64,000 nt of DNA from Myxococcales bacterium (GTDB lineage: Bacteria; Myxococcota_A; Polyangia; Haliangiales; Haliangiaceae). The notes beneath the pieces are model-generated. The model ran no database searches. It saw only the letters and a list, made by a program, of their open reading frames with translations, and was not told where the DNA came from. The DNA lies in assembly GCA_016706545.1 (NCBI GenBank), contig JADJJK010000006.1, forward strand, positions 53,501 to 117,500, written 5' to 3'. Numbering within the stretch: the stretch's first letter is position 1; every line of letters begins with the position of its first letter. Of this stretch, positions 30,256 to 37,520 are shown in pieces. Made by a program: the position numbers and the translations under genes.

Positions 30256-30699
30256 ATGTCGCTCACTCTTCGTCGTGAAAACACTGGCACCGCTCCCGCT
30301 CGCTATGTCCGCGATCCGTTCGCGCTGGCGCGTGAGCTGTTTGCCTGGGATCCGTATGCTCGCGCGGCGACCGCGTTCGCGCCGTCCTTCGACGTCAAGG
30401 AGACCGCAGAGGCCTTCGTGGTCCGCGCCGATCTGCCTGGCGTGGAAGAGAAAGATCTCGACGTCTCGATCCACAACGGCGTGCTCACCATCACCGGCTC
30501 CCGCCAGGCCGAAGAGCGCAAGGAAGGGGAGAGCTTCTATCTCTACGAGCGCCAGTTCGGCTCGTTTAGCCGCAGCTTCGCGCTACCGGAGATCGCCGAC
30601 GCCGAGAAGATCGGCGCGCAGCTCCGCGGTGGCGTGCTGGAGCTGTCGATCGGCAAGCGGGCCGAGGCCAAGCCGCGCAAGATCGAGATCAAGAAGTAG
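30256..30699 (+). CDS. Small heat-shock protein, Hsp20 family (second copy)
   Basis: This 147-residue protein starts with an ATG that has a perfect GGAGG five bases before it (30246-30250). The alpha-crystallin domain runs from about 40 to 140: FDVKETAEAFVVRADLPGVEEKDLD, HNGVLTITGSR, then the GGVLELSIGK box and a terminal IEIK. It shares less than half of its residues by eye with the protein at 23028, so it is not a recent duplicate. It is likely to be monocistronic and strongly translated. The 107-bp upstream region shows no CIRCE inverted repeat. Confidence 0.93.
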   Translation: MSLTLRRENTGTAPARYVRDPFALARELFAWDPYARAATAFAPSFDVKETAEAFVVRADLPGVEEKDLDVSIHNGVLTITGSRQAEERKEGESFYLYERQFGSFSRSFALPEIADAEKIGAQLRGGVLELSIGKRAEAKPRKIEIKK

Positions 30700-30771
30700 C
30701 CAGCCTGCCCGGATGGGGCGGCGGATCCCGGCGCGCCGGGCCTGCAAGCCCGCTGCGCTGCGCTGCCGTTT

Positions 30772-30792
30772 GCGCCGCAGGCTTTGCGGCGC
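30772..30792. terminator. GC-rich hairpin between convergent genes, possible terminator
   Basis: An 8-bp perfect stem (GCGCCGCA/TGCGGCGC) has a five-base loop. It lies between the Hsp20 stop and the convergent membrane-protein stop. No U-run follows on either strand, so termination activity is only inferred from position. Confidence 0.35.
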
Positions 30793-30809
30793 GAGACGCA
30801 GGGATTGCG

Positions 30810-31241
30810 TCAGCGGCTCTTGCGGTGCGCGGCGCCGGTCTTGCGCGGCACCGCGGCGCCCACCATCATCAGCTCCACGACCGCGACCAGAAAGAACAGC
30901 GGCTGGAGCCAGATGACGGCGCCAAGGATCAGGGCCTGCGCCGCGATCCAGATCCCCAGCACGGCGGCGGCCATCGCCGCCAAGCGCAGGTGGCCGGGGC
31001 GCAGCTTCCACGCCGCCACGCCCGCGGCGAGCTGGGTGCCCCCCACCACCACGGCGAGCACCAGCCCGGGGATCAGGTAGCTGGTAAACGGCGTCTCTTC
31101 AAGCAGCTCCAGCGGCAGCCGGAGCCAGCGGCCATCAGCGCGCAAGACCAGCCCAAGGCCGCCAACCACGGCCAGCAGGCCGGTGACTAGCAGGAGCTGG
31201 ATCAGCGCAGTTGGACGTCGCGGCGGCGAGGCGTGCTTCAT
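30810..31241 (-). CDS. Small membrane protein of unknown function
   Basis: This is a 143-residue protein from the ATG of MKHASPPRRP (a TTG three codons earlier is also possible). Four hydrophobic segments are evident: LIQLLLVTGLLAVVGGLGLV, TSYLIPGLVLAVVVGGTQL, LRLAAMAAAVLGIWIAAQA and LQPLFFLVAVVELMMVGA. The positive N- and C-termini suggest both face the cytoplasm. It resembles the many small four-helix membrane proteins of unknown role in high-GC bacteria. It is 77 bp downstream of the MntP-like gene on the same strand. Confidence 0.7.
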   Translation of the reverse strand: MKHASPPRRPTALIQLLLVTGLLAVVGGLGLVLRADGRWLRLPLELLEETPFTSYLIPGLVLAVVVGGTQLAAGVAAWKLRPGHLRLAAMAAAVLGIWIAAQALILGAVIWLQPLFFLVAVVELMMVGAAVPRKTGAAHRKSR

Positions 31242-31317
31242 GTCCGCCAAGCTTGCACCGTCCGGGCCAGCCTGTGGGCAAATCTTTGCTGCGAGTGAGC
31301 AGGCGGTCAGCCTGCAG

Positions 31318-31881
31318 TCAGCCTGCAGTCAGGGCCGCTACCAGCAGGCGCACCCCGATCCCTATCAGCACCACCCCCCCGAGCGCGGTGGCCGCGCGGC
31401 CCAGGCGGTTGCCGATGCGCCAGCCGACCACGAAGGCCAGCGCCGAGAGCCCAGCGGTCACCGCGCCGATGAGCCCGACAGACACCAGCGGTGAGGTCGG
31501 GATGGAGGGCAGGCTGACGCCAGCGGCCGCGGCGTCGAGGCTGGTAGCCACCGCCAGCGACAGGTCCACCGCCAGGCTGCCGCGGATCGTCTCTGCGGCC
31601 GTCTCTTCTTGTTCCTGGCGCAGGCCCTCGCGCAGCATCTTGCCGCCGATGAGCACCAGCAGAAAGAACGCGAGCCAGTGGTCCCAGGAGTCGATGTAAC
31701 GCAAGGACCACGCCGCGCCCTGCCAGCCGATGGCCGCCATGCCGGCCTGGAACGCCCCGAAGAGGAGCGGCAACACCAGGAGATCGCGGTCTGCGAGCGA
31801 GCGCGCGCGAGCGCCGCGGGCCGCGGCGACGGCGCTGGCGTCCATGGCCAGGCCGATAGCGAGGAGCAACGCTTCGATCAT
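31318..31881 (-). CDS. mntP: MntP-like manganese efflux pump
   Basis: This 187-residue protein has six membrane segments and the two family signatures: LAIGLAMDASAVAAARG near the start and SLAVATSLDAAAAGVSLP in the second half, each holding the membrane Asp that is important in MntP. The usual MDAFAVS is MDASAVA here, so specificity is not certain. MntP exports Mn2+ and protects from manganese excess. No yybP-ykoY riboswitch is apparent in the 369-bp upstream region. Three near-copies of CAGCCTGCAGT lie across the stop codon. Confidence 0.82.
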   Translation of the reverse strand: MIEALLLAIGLAMDASAVAAARGARARSLADRDLLVLPLLFGAFQAGMAAIGWQGAAWSLRYIDSWDHWLAFFLLVLIGGKMLREGLRQEQEETAAETIRGSLAVDLSLAVATSLDAAAAGVSLPSIPTSPLVSVGLIGAVTAGLSALAFVVGWRIGNRLGRAATALGGVVLIGIGVRLLVAALTAG

Positions 31882-32250
31882 GTCAGCCCCAGGGTATGCG
31901 AGCCTTGCCCACCGCCGACAAGAGACGGGACCAGCGGCGAGTGCTTCGACCGGGTGAGTCTGACCACACCAGACGAGCGGATGCATCGCCGATCACTGCG
32001 TTGCCGCTCCTCGCGGGCCGTCCAGGAACGCTTCGTCGCGGCGCCTTGCGCTCGGCGCGCCTCCACTCGCTGGTTGGTGGGATCACTATCACCCGGTCGA
32101 AACCCTAGGAGACTGGTGTCAAACGGTCTCCTGGCCGAGCACGCCAAGCTCGCTCGGCGAGGTTGGCGGCGCAGCCCGGGCGCGAGTGCGCCCGTCCGGA
32201 GGGCTTTGCCCAACAATGAGGCTAGGAGCGTGGTGTTTGACACCACGCTC
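31882..32250. other. 369-bp intergenic region containing an inverted-repeat element
   Basis: It separates the mntP start from the thiolase stop. The part next to mntP should hold its promoter, but no clear -35/-10 pair is seen in this GC-rich stretch. The distal half is the repeat element described at 32104-32255. Open frames through here are short and show no coding character. Confidence 0.5.
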
Positions 32251-32255
32251 CTAGG
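32104..32255. repeat. 152-bp element with 21-bp terminal inverted repeats (MITE/REP-like)
   Basis: The left arm, CCTAGGAGACTGGTGTCAAA plus C (32104-32124), and the reverse complement of the right arm (32255-32235) match at 19 of 21 positions. Each arm also folds on itself: the right arm forms a perfect 15-bp stem with a three-base loop (32222-32254), the left a 7-9-bp stem. The right arm overlaps the thiolase stop codon. The core is GC-rich and has no transposase. The layout resembles a non-autonomous mobile palindrome; no target duplication was confirmed. Confidence 0.7.
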
Positions 32256-33414
32256 CAGCTTCGAACAGGCCAGCGGCGCCCTGGCCACCGCCGATGCACA
32301 TGGTCACCACGGCGTACTTGCCGCCGCGCCGGCGCAGCTCGTAGAGCGCGGTGGCGGTGAGCTTGGCGCCGGTGCAGCCGAGCGGGTGCCCCAGCGCGAT
32401 GGCGCCGCCGTTGACGTTCAGGCGCTCCGAGGGGATCCCCAGCTCGCGCTGGCAGTACACCGCCTGGCAGGCGAACGCCTCGTTCATCTCGAACAGGTCG
32501 ATGTCGGCCACGGTCAGGTTGTTCTTGGCCAGCAGCTTCTGCACCGCCGGCAGCGGGCCGATGCCCATGATCTCCGGATCCACGCCGACGGTGACGAAGC
32601 CGCGGAAGATGCCCAGCGGCCTGATGCCCAGGGCGTCGGCCTTGGCGCGGCTCATCACCAGCGCCGCGGCCGCGCCATCCGAGATCGGCGAGGCGTTGCC
32701 AGCGGTCACCGAGCCGCCCTGCGCGAAGGCCGGCGGCAGCTTGGCCAGCCCCTCGAGCGTGGTCTCCGCGCGCGGCAGCTCGTCCACGGTGAAGTCCTTG
32801 TACACGCGCTCGCTGCCGCGGTAACTGACCGCGCGCACCGCGACGATCTCGTCCTTGAACGCGCCCTTGTCGAGCGCGGCCTTGGCCTTCATCTGGCTCG
32901 CGTACGCGAACTCGTCTTGCGCCTGGCGGCTGATGCCAAAGCGCTTGGCCACGTTCTCGGCGGTGATGCCCATGGGCGTGTTGGCGCCGGGCAGCTTGTC
33001 CATCAGCTCCGGCGAGGCCGAGAGGTGAAAGCCGGTCATCGGCACGTACGTCATGGACTCCACGCCGCCGGCGATGACGGCGTCACAGGAGCCGGTGGCG
33101 ATCGAGCCCGCGGCGATGGCGATGGCCTGCAGCCCCGAGGAGCAGAAGCGGTTGATCGTCTGCGCCGAGACCTCCTTGGGCAGATCCGCCAGCAGCGTCA
33201 CCAGGCGAGCGACGTTGAGGCCCTGCTCGCCTTCAGGCATCGCGCAGCCCAGCACCACGTCGTCGACCGCGGAGGGCGGGAGCTGCGGCACGCGCGCGAG
33301 GAGGCCGCGGATGACATCAGCGGCGAGCTCATCCGGGCGCTTGGTGGACAGCGCGCCTTTGTGGCCACGGCCGACAGCAGAGCGTACCGCTTCGGCGATC
33401 ACGATTTCGGTCAT
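32251..33414 (-). CDS. Acetyl-CoA C-acyltransferase (thiolase)
   Basis: This 387-residue protein is a complete degradative-type thiolase. The nucleophile is C91 (NRFCSSGLQA), the general base H343 (GGAIALGHPLGCTG) and the second Cys C373 (CIGGGQG). It cleaves 3-ketoacyl-CoA with CoA to acetyl-CoA and a shortened acyl-CoA in beta-oxidation. No FadB-type multifunctional partner is next to it, so it stands alone here. The protein ends GLFEAA at the normal family position, and its stop codon TAG is supplied by the right arm of the inverted-repeat element. The stem there could act as a transcript end. Confidence 0.92.
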   Translation of the reverse strand: MTEIVIAEAVRSAVGRGHKGALSTKRPDELAADVIRGLLARVPQLPPSAVDDVVLGCAMPEGEQGLNVARLVTLLADLPKEVSAQTINRFCSSGLQAIAIAAGSIATGSCDAVIAGGVESMTYVPMTGFHLSASPELMDKLPGANTPMGITAENVAKRFGISRQAQDEFAYASQMKAKAALDKGAFKDEIVAVRAVSYRGSERVYKDFTVDELPRAETTLEGLAKLPPAFAQGGSVTAGNASPISDGAAAALVMSRAKADALGIRPLGIFRGFVTVGVDPEIMGIGPLPAVQKLLAKNNLTVADIDLFEMNEAFACQAVYCQRELGIPSERLNVNGGAIALGHPLGCTGAKLTATALYELRRRGGKYAVVTMCIGGGQGAAGLFEAA

Positions 33415-33871
33415 CTGGGCTTCTCCATGAGAAGGCGGCTCGCGATGGACAGGGAGGCCGCCGTGGTGATGGGGCGTAGCCTACCCGGCCACGGCCGTTG
33501 ACGCAGCAGGTCAGCAGCAGAAGCGACAGCCATCAGGCTCAGATCTTCCAGGATCAGCGCCTGCCCTGACCCCGGATTCTCAGCGCCGATCAGTGCTCCG
33601 GAACAGGCCGGGATCTGCATCTCTAATCATTTGAAATGTATCGATTAATAGTCCATGCAAAGCGTTGTTTTGAGCTTGTTCACGAGGCTCCAGTCGCGGT
33701 ACCCTGCACAGACGAACAGTATTCGGCTGGCGGAGCGCAGCGAAGAGCCCACAGGGGCCAAGCAGAGCCGCTGCAACCCTCCCTCCGAAGTCTAGCCAGC
33801 CAGCCGGGTTGGCGTGGTGGGCGCCCTGATCCGGCGTCGCTCTTGGCTCTGCATGTGGGGGACCCGTACTT
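33415..33871. other. 457-bp intergenic region between divergent genes
   Basis: It lies between the thiolase start and the RhuM-type gene. The central part (33620-33675) is AT-richer than anything nearby (CATTTGAAATGTATCGATTA), and this change may mark the edge of acquired DNA or just a promoter. No tRNA, attachment-site repeat or operator is recognised. Confidence 0.45.
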
Positions 33872-34909
33872 ATGACCCAGCTCGTGCATCGTGAAACGGA
33901 ACTCTTGCTCTATCAATCCGAGGACGGCCAGACGCGCGTCGACGTCCGGTTCGAGGGTGATACCGCGTGGCTCTCCGCGGGTCAGATGGCGGACCTGTTC
34001 CAGCGCGACCGGTCGGTCATCTCCCGGCACATCAAGAACGTGTTCGAGGAAGGGGAGCTCGTGCGCGCGGCAGTTGTTGCAGAATCTGCAACAACTGCGG
34101 CTGACGGAAAGACCTATCAAGTCGAGTACTTCAACCTGGATGTCATCATCTCGGTGGGGTACCGGGTGAGGTCTCATCGAGGCACTCAGTTCCGCATGTG
34201 GGCCACCCAGCGGCTGCGCGAGTACATCATCAAGGGCTTCACCATGGATGATGAGCGGCTGCGGCGCGCGGGCGGCAGCAACTACTTCGACGAGCTGATC
34301 GAGCGCATCCGCGACATTCGCTCGTCGGAGAAGGCGTTCTGGCGCAAGGTGCTCGACATCTACGCGACCAGCATCGACTACGATCCTCGGGCCGAGGTGT
34401 CGCAGCGCTTCTTTGGCACGGTGCAGAACAAGATGCACTGGGCCGCGCACGGCAAGACCGCCGCCGAGGTCATCGCCTCGCGGGCGGATGCCACCAAGCC
34501 CAACATGGGCCTGGTGTCCTGGTCCGGCGCGATCCCGCGCAAGGCCGACATCTCCGTCGCCAAGAACTACCTCGACACCGAGGAGATCGCCGCGCTCAAC
34601 CGGATCGTCTCGGCCTACCTGGAGTTCGCCGAGCTGCAGGCGCTCAACCGCAAGCCCATGTACATGGCAGACTGGCACGCCAAGCTCGACGCCTTCCTGA
34701 CGCTCTCTGACCGCGAGGTGCTCCAGCACGGCGGCAAGATCTCGCACAGCGACGCGGTGGCCAAGGCCAGGATCGAGTACGAGCGCTTCGCGACCGCCCG
34801 CGCCGCGCTGCCCACGCCCATCGAGCAGCACTTCGAGTCCGCGCTGCGCAACGTGGCGCAGCTAGAGAAGACGCATCGCGATCAGCTCGCCAAGCAGCCA
34901 CAGCCGTAG
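33872..34909 (+). CDS. RhuM family protein
   Basis: This is a 345-residue protein matching the RhuM family: ELLLYQSEDGQTRVDVRFEG at the start, a helix-turn-helix-like AQMADLFQRDRSVISRHIKN-type stretch (here SAGQMADLFQRDRSVISRHI), the ATQRLREYIIKGFTMDDERL region, and a conserved C-terminal half with NKMHWAAHGKTAAEV. RhuM proteins are common in genomic islands, often near restriction-modification or other defence genes, and their biochemistry is not settled. Here there is no restriction gene beside it. The flanking AT-richer region supports, but does not prove, acquisition. It converges with the next gene, 7 bp apart. Confidence 0.88.
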   Translation: MTQLVHRETELLLYQSEDGQTRVDVRFEGDTAWLSAGQMADLFQRDRSVISRHIKNVFEEGELVRAAVVAESATTAADGKTYQVEYFNLDVIISVGYRVRSHRGTQFRMWATQRLREYIIKGFTMDDERLRRAGGSNYFDELIERIRDIRSSEKAFWRKVLDIYATSIDYDPRAEVSQRFFGTVQNKMHWAAHGKTAAEVIASRADATKPNMGLVSWSGAIPRKADISVAKNYLDTEEIAALNRIVSAYLEFAELQALNRKPMYMADWHAKLDAFLTLSDREVLQHGGKISHSDAVAKARIEYERFATARAALPTPIEQHFESALRNVAQLEKTHRDQLAKQPQP

Positions 34910-34916
34910 CCCTGGC

Positions 34917-35550
34917 TCACTCGTACTGCTGACCAGCGTCGAGGAAGTCGGCGAAGGTGTCCCAGGAGATCGCGCCAAGCTCGGTCACCGGGGTCGCCAG
35001 GTCGTGTGGATCCGCGGTGGTGAGCTGTCCCTGCTCATCGAGCACCGCGACCGGACCGGGGACATAGCCGCGGTCCGTGGGATCGTCCGGCTCCCAGCCG
35101 TCAAAGGTGCCGGCGACCCCGCACTCCAGAAAGCTGCCTGGATCGAAGTTGTACCAGCGCAGGCCGCGCGGCGCGTCGATGCCAAAGCCGCGCAGCTCGT
35201 TGTCTAGCAGTCCGTCCGCCTGCATCTCGTGCAGGTCCACGATCTGGCGCAGGATGACCTCTTCCCAGCGCGCGTGGCCCACCGCTGGCACCTCCGCCGG
35301 GACAAGCCGGTAGCGGCCCACCCACTGAGGATCGAAGGGCGGCGCCTCGGCGTGCAGCGCCTCCTGCAGCAGCGCCGCGAAGCGAGGCAGCGGCAGGTCT
35401 TCGCGTTCGCGCTCACGCAGGCCCAGCAGCCACAGCGCCTTGAGGTAGTCCTCCAGCGTGCGCGCGGTCGGCTGCTTGCAAAGCTCGGCGATGAACAGGT
35501 ACAGGTCGCGGTTGGCGAAGGTCGTCGGGGCAGATCACGGCAGCGTTCAT
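34917..35550 (-). CDS. Unknown protein, probable single-base frameshift near its start
   Basis: The frame that ends at 34917 reads as good protein back to about 35530 (NRDLYLFIAELCKQPTAR, LEDYLKALWLLGL, then the GFGIDAPRGLRWYNF and CGVAGTFDGWEPDDP regions) but meets a stop before any ATG. An ATG at 35550 begins MNAAVICP in another frame, and dropping one G near 35526 joins them smoothly. Read that way the protein has about 210 residues. If the frame is real, translation would start only at GTG 35321 and lose a third of the protein. I do not recognise the family; no signal peptide or membrane segment is seen. Confidence 0.6.
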
Positions 35551-35616
35551 GGGGCTCTCGGGTGGTCGCGGCGGCGCCGCGGGATTGTCGCACAGCGGCG
35601 CCGAGCGGGCGACGTG

Positions 35617-36657
35617 CTACCGGAACGCCAGCAGGTACATCAGCACCAGGTTCGCAACAAAGAGCGGCAGCGCGGTGGGGAGCTGCGCCTTGATGACGGC
35701 GTACTGATCGCGCAGGCCAAGCAGCGCGACCGGGACGATGTTGAAGTTGGCGGCCATCGGCGTCATCAGCGTGCCGCAGTAGCCGGTGAGCATGCCGATG
35801 GCGCCGAGCGCGGCGGGGTCTGCGCCGTGCAGCTCCACCAAGAGCGGCAAGCCGACGCCCGCGGTCATCACCGGGAAGGCCGCAAAGGCGTTGCCCATGA
35901 TCATGGTGAGGAGCGCCATGCCGGAGCCATACGCGATCACCGCGACGGCGCGGTGGTCCATGGGGATGGCGGCCTTGACCAGCCCCGCGATGGCGTCGCC
36001 GACCTTGGCCTGGGTGAGCACACCGCCGAGCGTGGCGAGCAAGATGGGCAAGAGCGCCGCCCAGCCGATGGCGTCGAGCAGGCGCCGCCCCTCGCTGATG
36101 GCGGTGGCGGGGCGCTCGCCGGTGAGGCGCAGGGCGACGGCGAGCGCGAGCGCGCAGGCCAGCCCCAGGCTGACCAGGGTGGCCTGCGCCGGCTCCAGCA
36201 AGGGCTGCCCCTGCAGGTGGACGCGCGCGAGGCCGAGCGTGCCGGCCAGGGCCCCCAGCGGGATGAGCAGGACGGGGACCAGCAAGCGGTTGCCGAGCGC
36301 GGCGCCGGTGGCAGCGGCGGCAGCGGCAGCGGAGGAGTCGACTGCGGCGGCGCCAGGTGCGGCGCCGGCAGCGCCGGCTGCGTCGGCAGCGGCGGCTGTG
36401 CCGCGGGCCGGCTGCGCGCGCCGCGCGAGCCCCACGCTGCCGCTGCCAGCTAGCGCCGCGAGCGCAAGCACCACGCCACCGGCCACCGCCTTGGGCAGCA
36501 AGTCGCCGACGAGAAACAGCAGCGCCAGGAGCTGCCAGAACGCGGCGGTGGTAAAGCGGCGCCAGCGTGGGCCGGGCGCTGCCGCGCGCAGGCTCTGCCA
36601 GGCCACCGCGGACAGCACCGCGCCGAGCGCATAGTAGACGTGGACGAGCTTGATCAC
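35617..36657 (-). CDS. DUF979 membrane protein, probable 5-oxoproline transporter subunit
   Basis: This is a 346-residue polytopic membrane protein from the GTG of VIKLVHVYYALGA. That start overlaps the stop of the DUF969 gene by 4 nt (GTGA). It has about nine hydrophobic segments and the conserved YGSGMALLTMIMGNAFAAFP and GYCGTLMTPMAANFNIVP stretches. An Ala-rich insertion (about residues 85-120) departs from the family and comes from a GCC/GCG tandem array. DUF969 and DUF979 proteins are inherited together. As I recall the literature on PxpABC 5-oxoprolinase, they cluster with 5-oxoproline catabolism. An oxoprolinase-type gene lies 5.5 kb away. Confidence 0.85.
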   Translation of the reverse strand: MIKLVHVYYALGAVLSAVAWQSLRAAAPGPRWRRFTTAAFWQLLALLFLVGDLLPKAVAGGVVLALAALAGSGSVGLARRAQPARGTAAAADAAGAAGAAPGAAAVDSSAAAAAAATGAALGNRLLVPVLLIPLGALAGTLGLARVHLQGQPLLEPAQATLVSLGLACALALAVALRLTGERPATAISEGRRLLDAIGWAALLPILLATLGGVLTQAKVGDAIAGLVKAAIPMDHRAVAVIAYGSGMALLTMIMGNAFAAFPVMTAGVGLPLLVELHGADPAALGAIGMLTGYCGTLMTPMAANFNIVPVALLGLRDQYAVIKAQLPTALPLFVANLVLMYLLAFR

Positions 36658-37394
36658 GAGCCACCGCCCGTCGCCGCGCGATCCGCCGTCGCCGCGCGAT
36701 CCGCGGGCGCCGCGCGGTGAGCTGCGGCCACCTCGCGCGCCAGCCAGCGCTCCAGGCGCCACAGCCGCAGGCCATGGATGACCAGGGCCGCGAGCGCGGT
36801 GGGGATGCCCCACAGCGCGATGTGCATGGGCTCGAGCGTGATGCCCGCGTCGCGAAAGAAGCCGTTGATGAGCAGCACCGCGCCGAACGCAAAGAAGATG
36901 TCCTCGCCGAAGAACACGCCGATGTTGTCGGTGCCGGCGGCCAGCGCCGCCAGGCGCTCGCGCGTCGCCGCGGGCAGGGGGCCATGGACCTTCTCGGCGG
37001 CGGCCTCGGTCATGGGCGCGATCAGCGGGCGCACCGCCTGGGCGTGACCACCCAGGCTAGTGAGCCCGAAGGCGGCGGCGACCTGCCTCAGCAGCAGGTA
37101 CGCCAGCAAGATCCGCGAGGCGGTGGCGCGGCGGATGCCGATGATCCATTGCTGCGCGTGCTCCTTGAGGCCGCGCCGCTCGAGGACGCCGATCACCGGC
37201 AAGGTCAGCGCGAACAGGAGCAGGTACCGGTTCTTGAGGAAGCCGGCGCCGATCATCTCCAGCAGCGCCAGCGGCGAGAGCCGCGCCGCCAGGCCGGTCA
37301 CCAGCGCCGCCGCCGTCACCACGAGCACAGGGTTGGCGCGCAGCGGCAGGCCGATCACCACCACCGCGATGCCGAGCAGAGGCCAGTAGCTCAT
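36654..37394 (-). CDS. DUF969 membrane protein, probable 5-oxoproline transporter subunit
   Basis: This 246-residue protein begins MSYWPLLGIAVVVIGLPLRA and has about six membrane segments. Family stretches include FLKNRYLLLFALTLPVIGVLER and FGLTSLGGHAQAVRPLIAPM. It is the first gene of a two-gene operon with DUF979. The last 25 residues are a repeat-derived Ala/Asp/Arg tail (RAATADRAATGGGS). It is divergent from the HSP90-like gene at 37521, with a 126-bp gap. The transport role rests on the known co-occurrence of the two families. Confidence 0.85.
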   Translation of the reverse strand: MSYWPLLGIAVVVIGLPLRANPVLVVTAAALVTGLAARLSPLALLEMIGAGFLKNRYLLLFALTLPVIGVLERRGLKEHAQQWIIGIRRATASRILLAYLLLRQVAAAFGLTSLGGHAQAVRPLIAPMTEAAAEKVHGPLPAATRERLAALAAGTDNIGVFFGEDIFFAFGAVLLINGFFRDAGITLEPMHIALWGIPTALAALVIHGLRLWRLERWLAREVAAAHRAAPADRAATADRAATGGGS

Positions 37395-37520
37395 CGAGAG
37401 ATGATCGAGAGCTTGGCGGCGCGACGCAAGCGGCCGCGTCGTCTGAGCGGCCACGGCCACCACATGACCCACAGAGCGGTTGCCAAGGTGGCGCGGCGGT
37501 GGGACAACCTGTGGAGCACC

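Noticed and set aside
31882..32103. Possible yybP-ykoY riboswitch before mntP
   Set aside because: The conserved loop sequences and pairing of that riboswitch could not be found.
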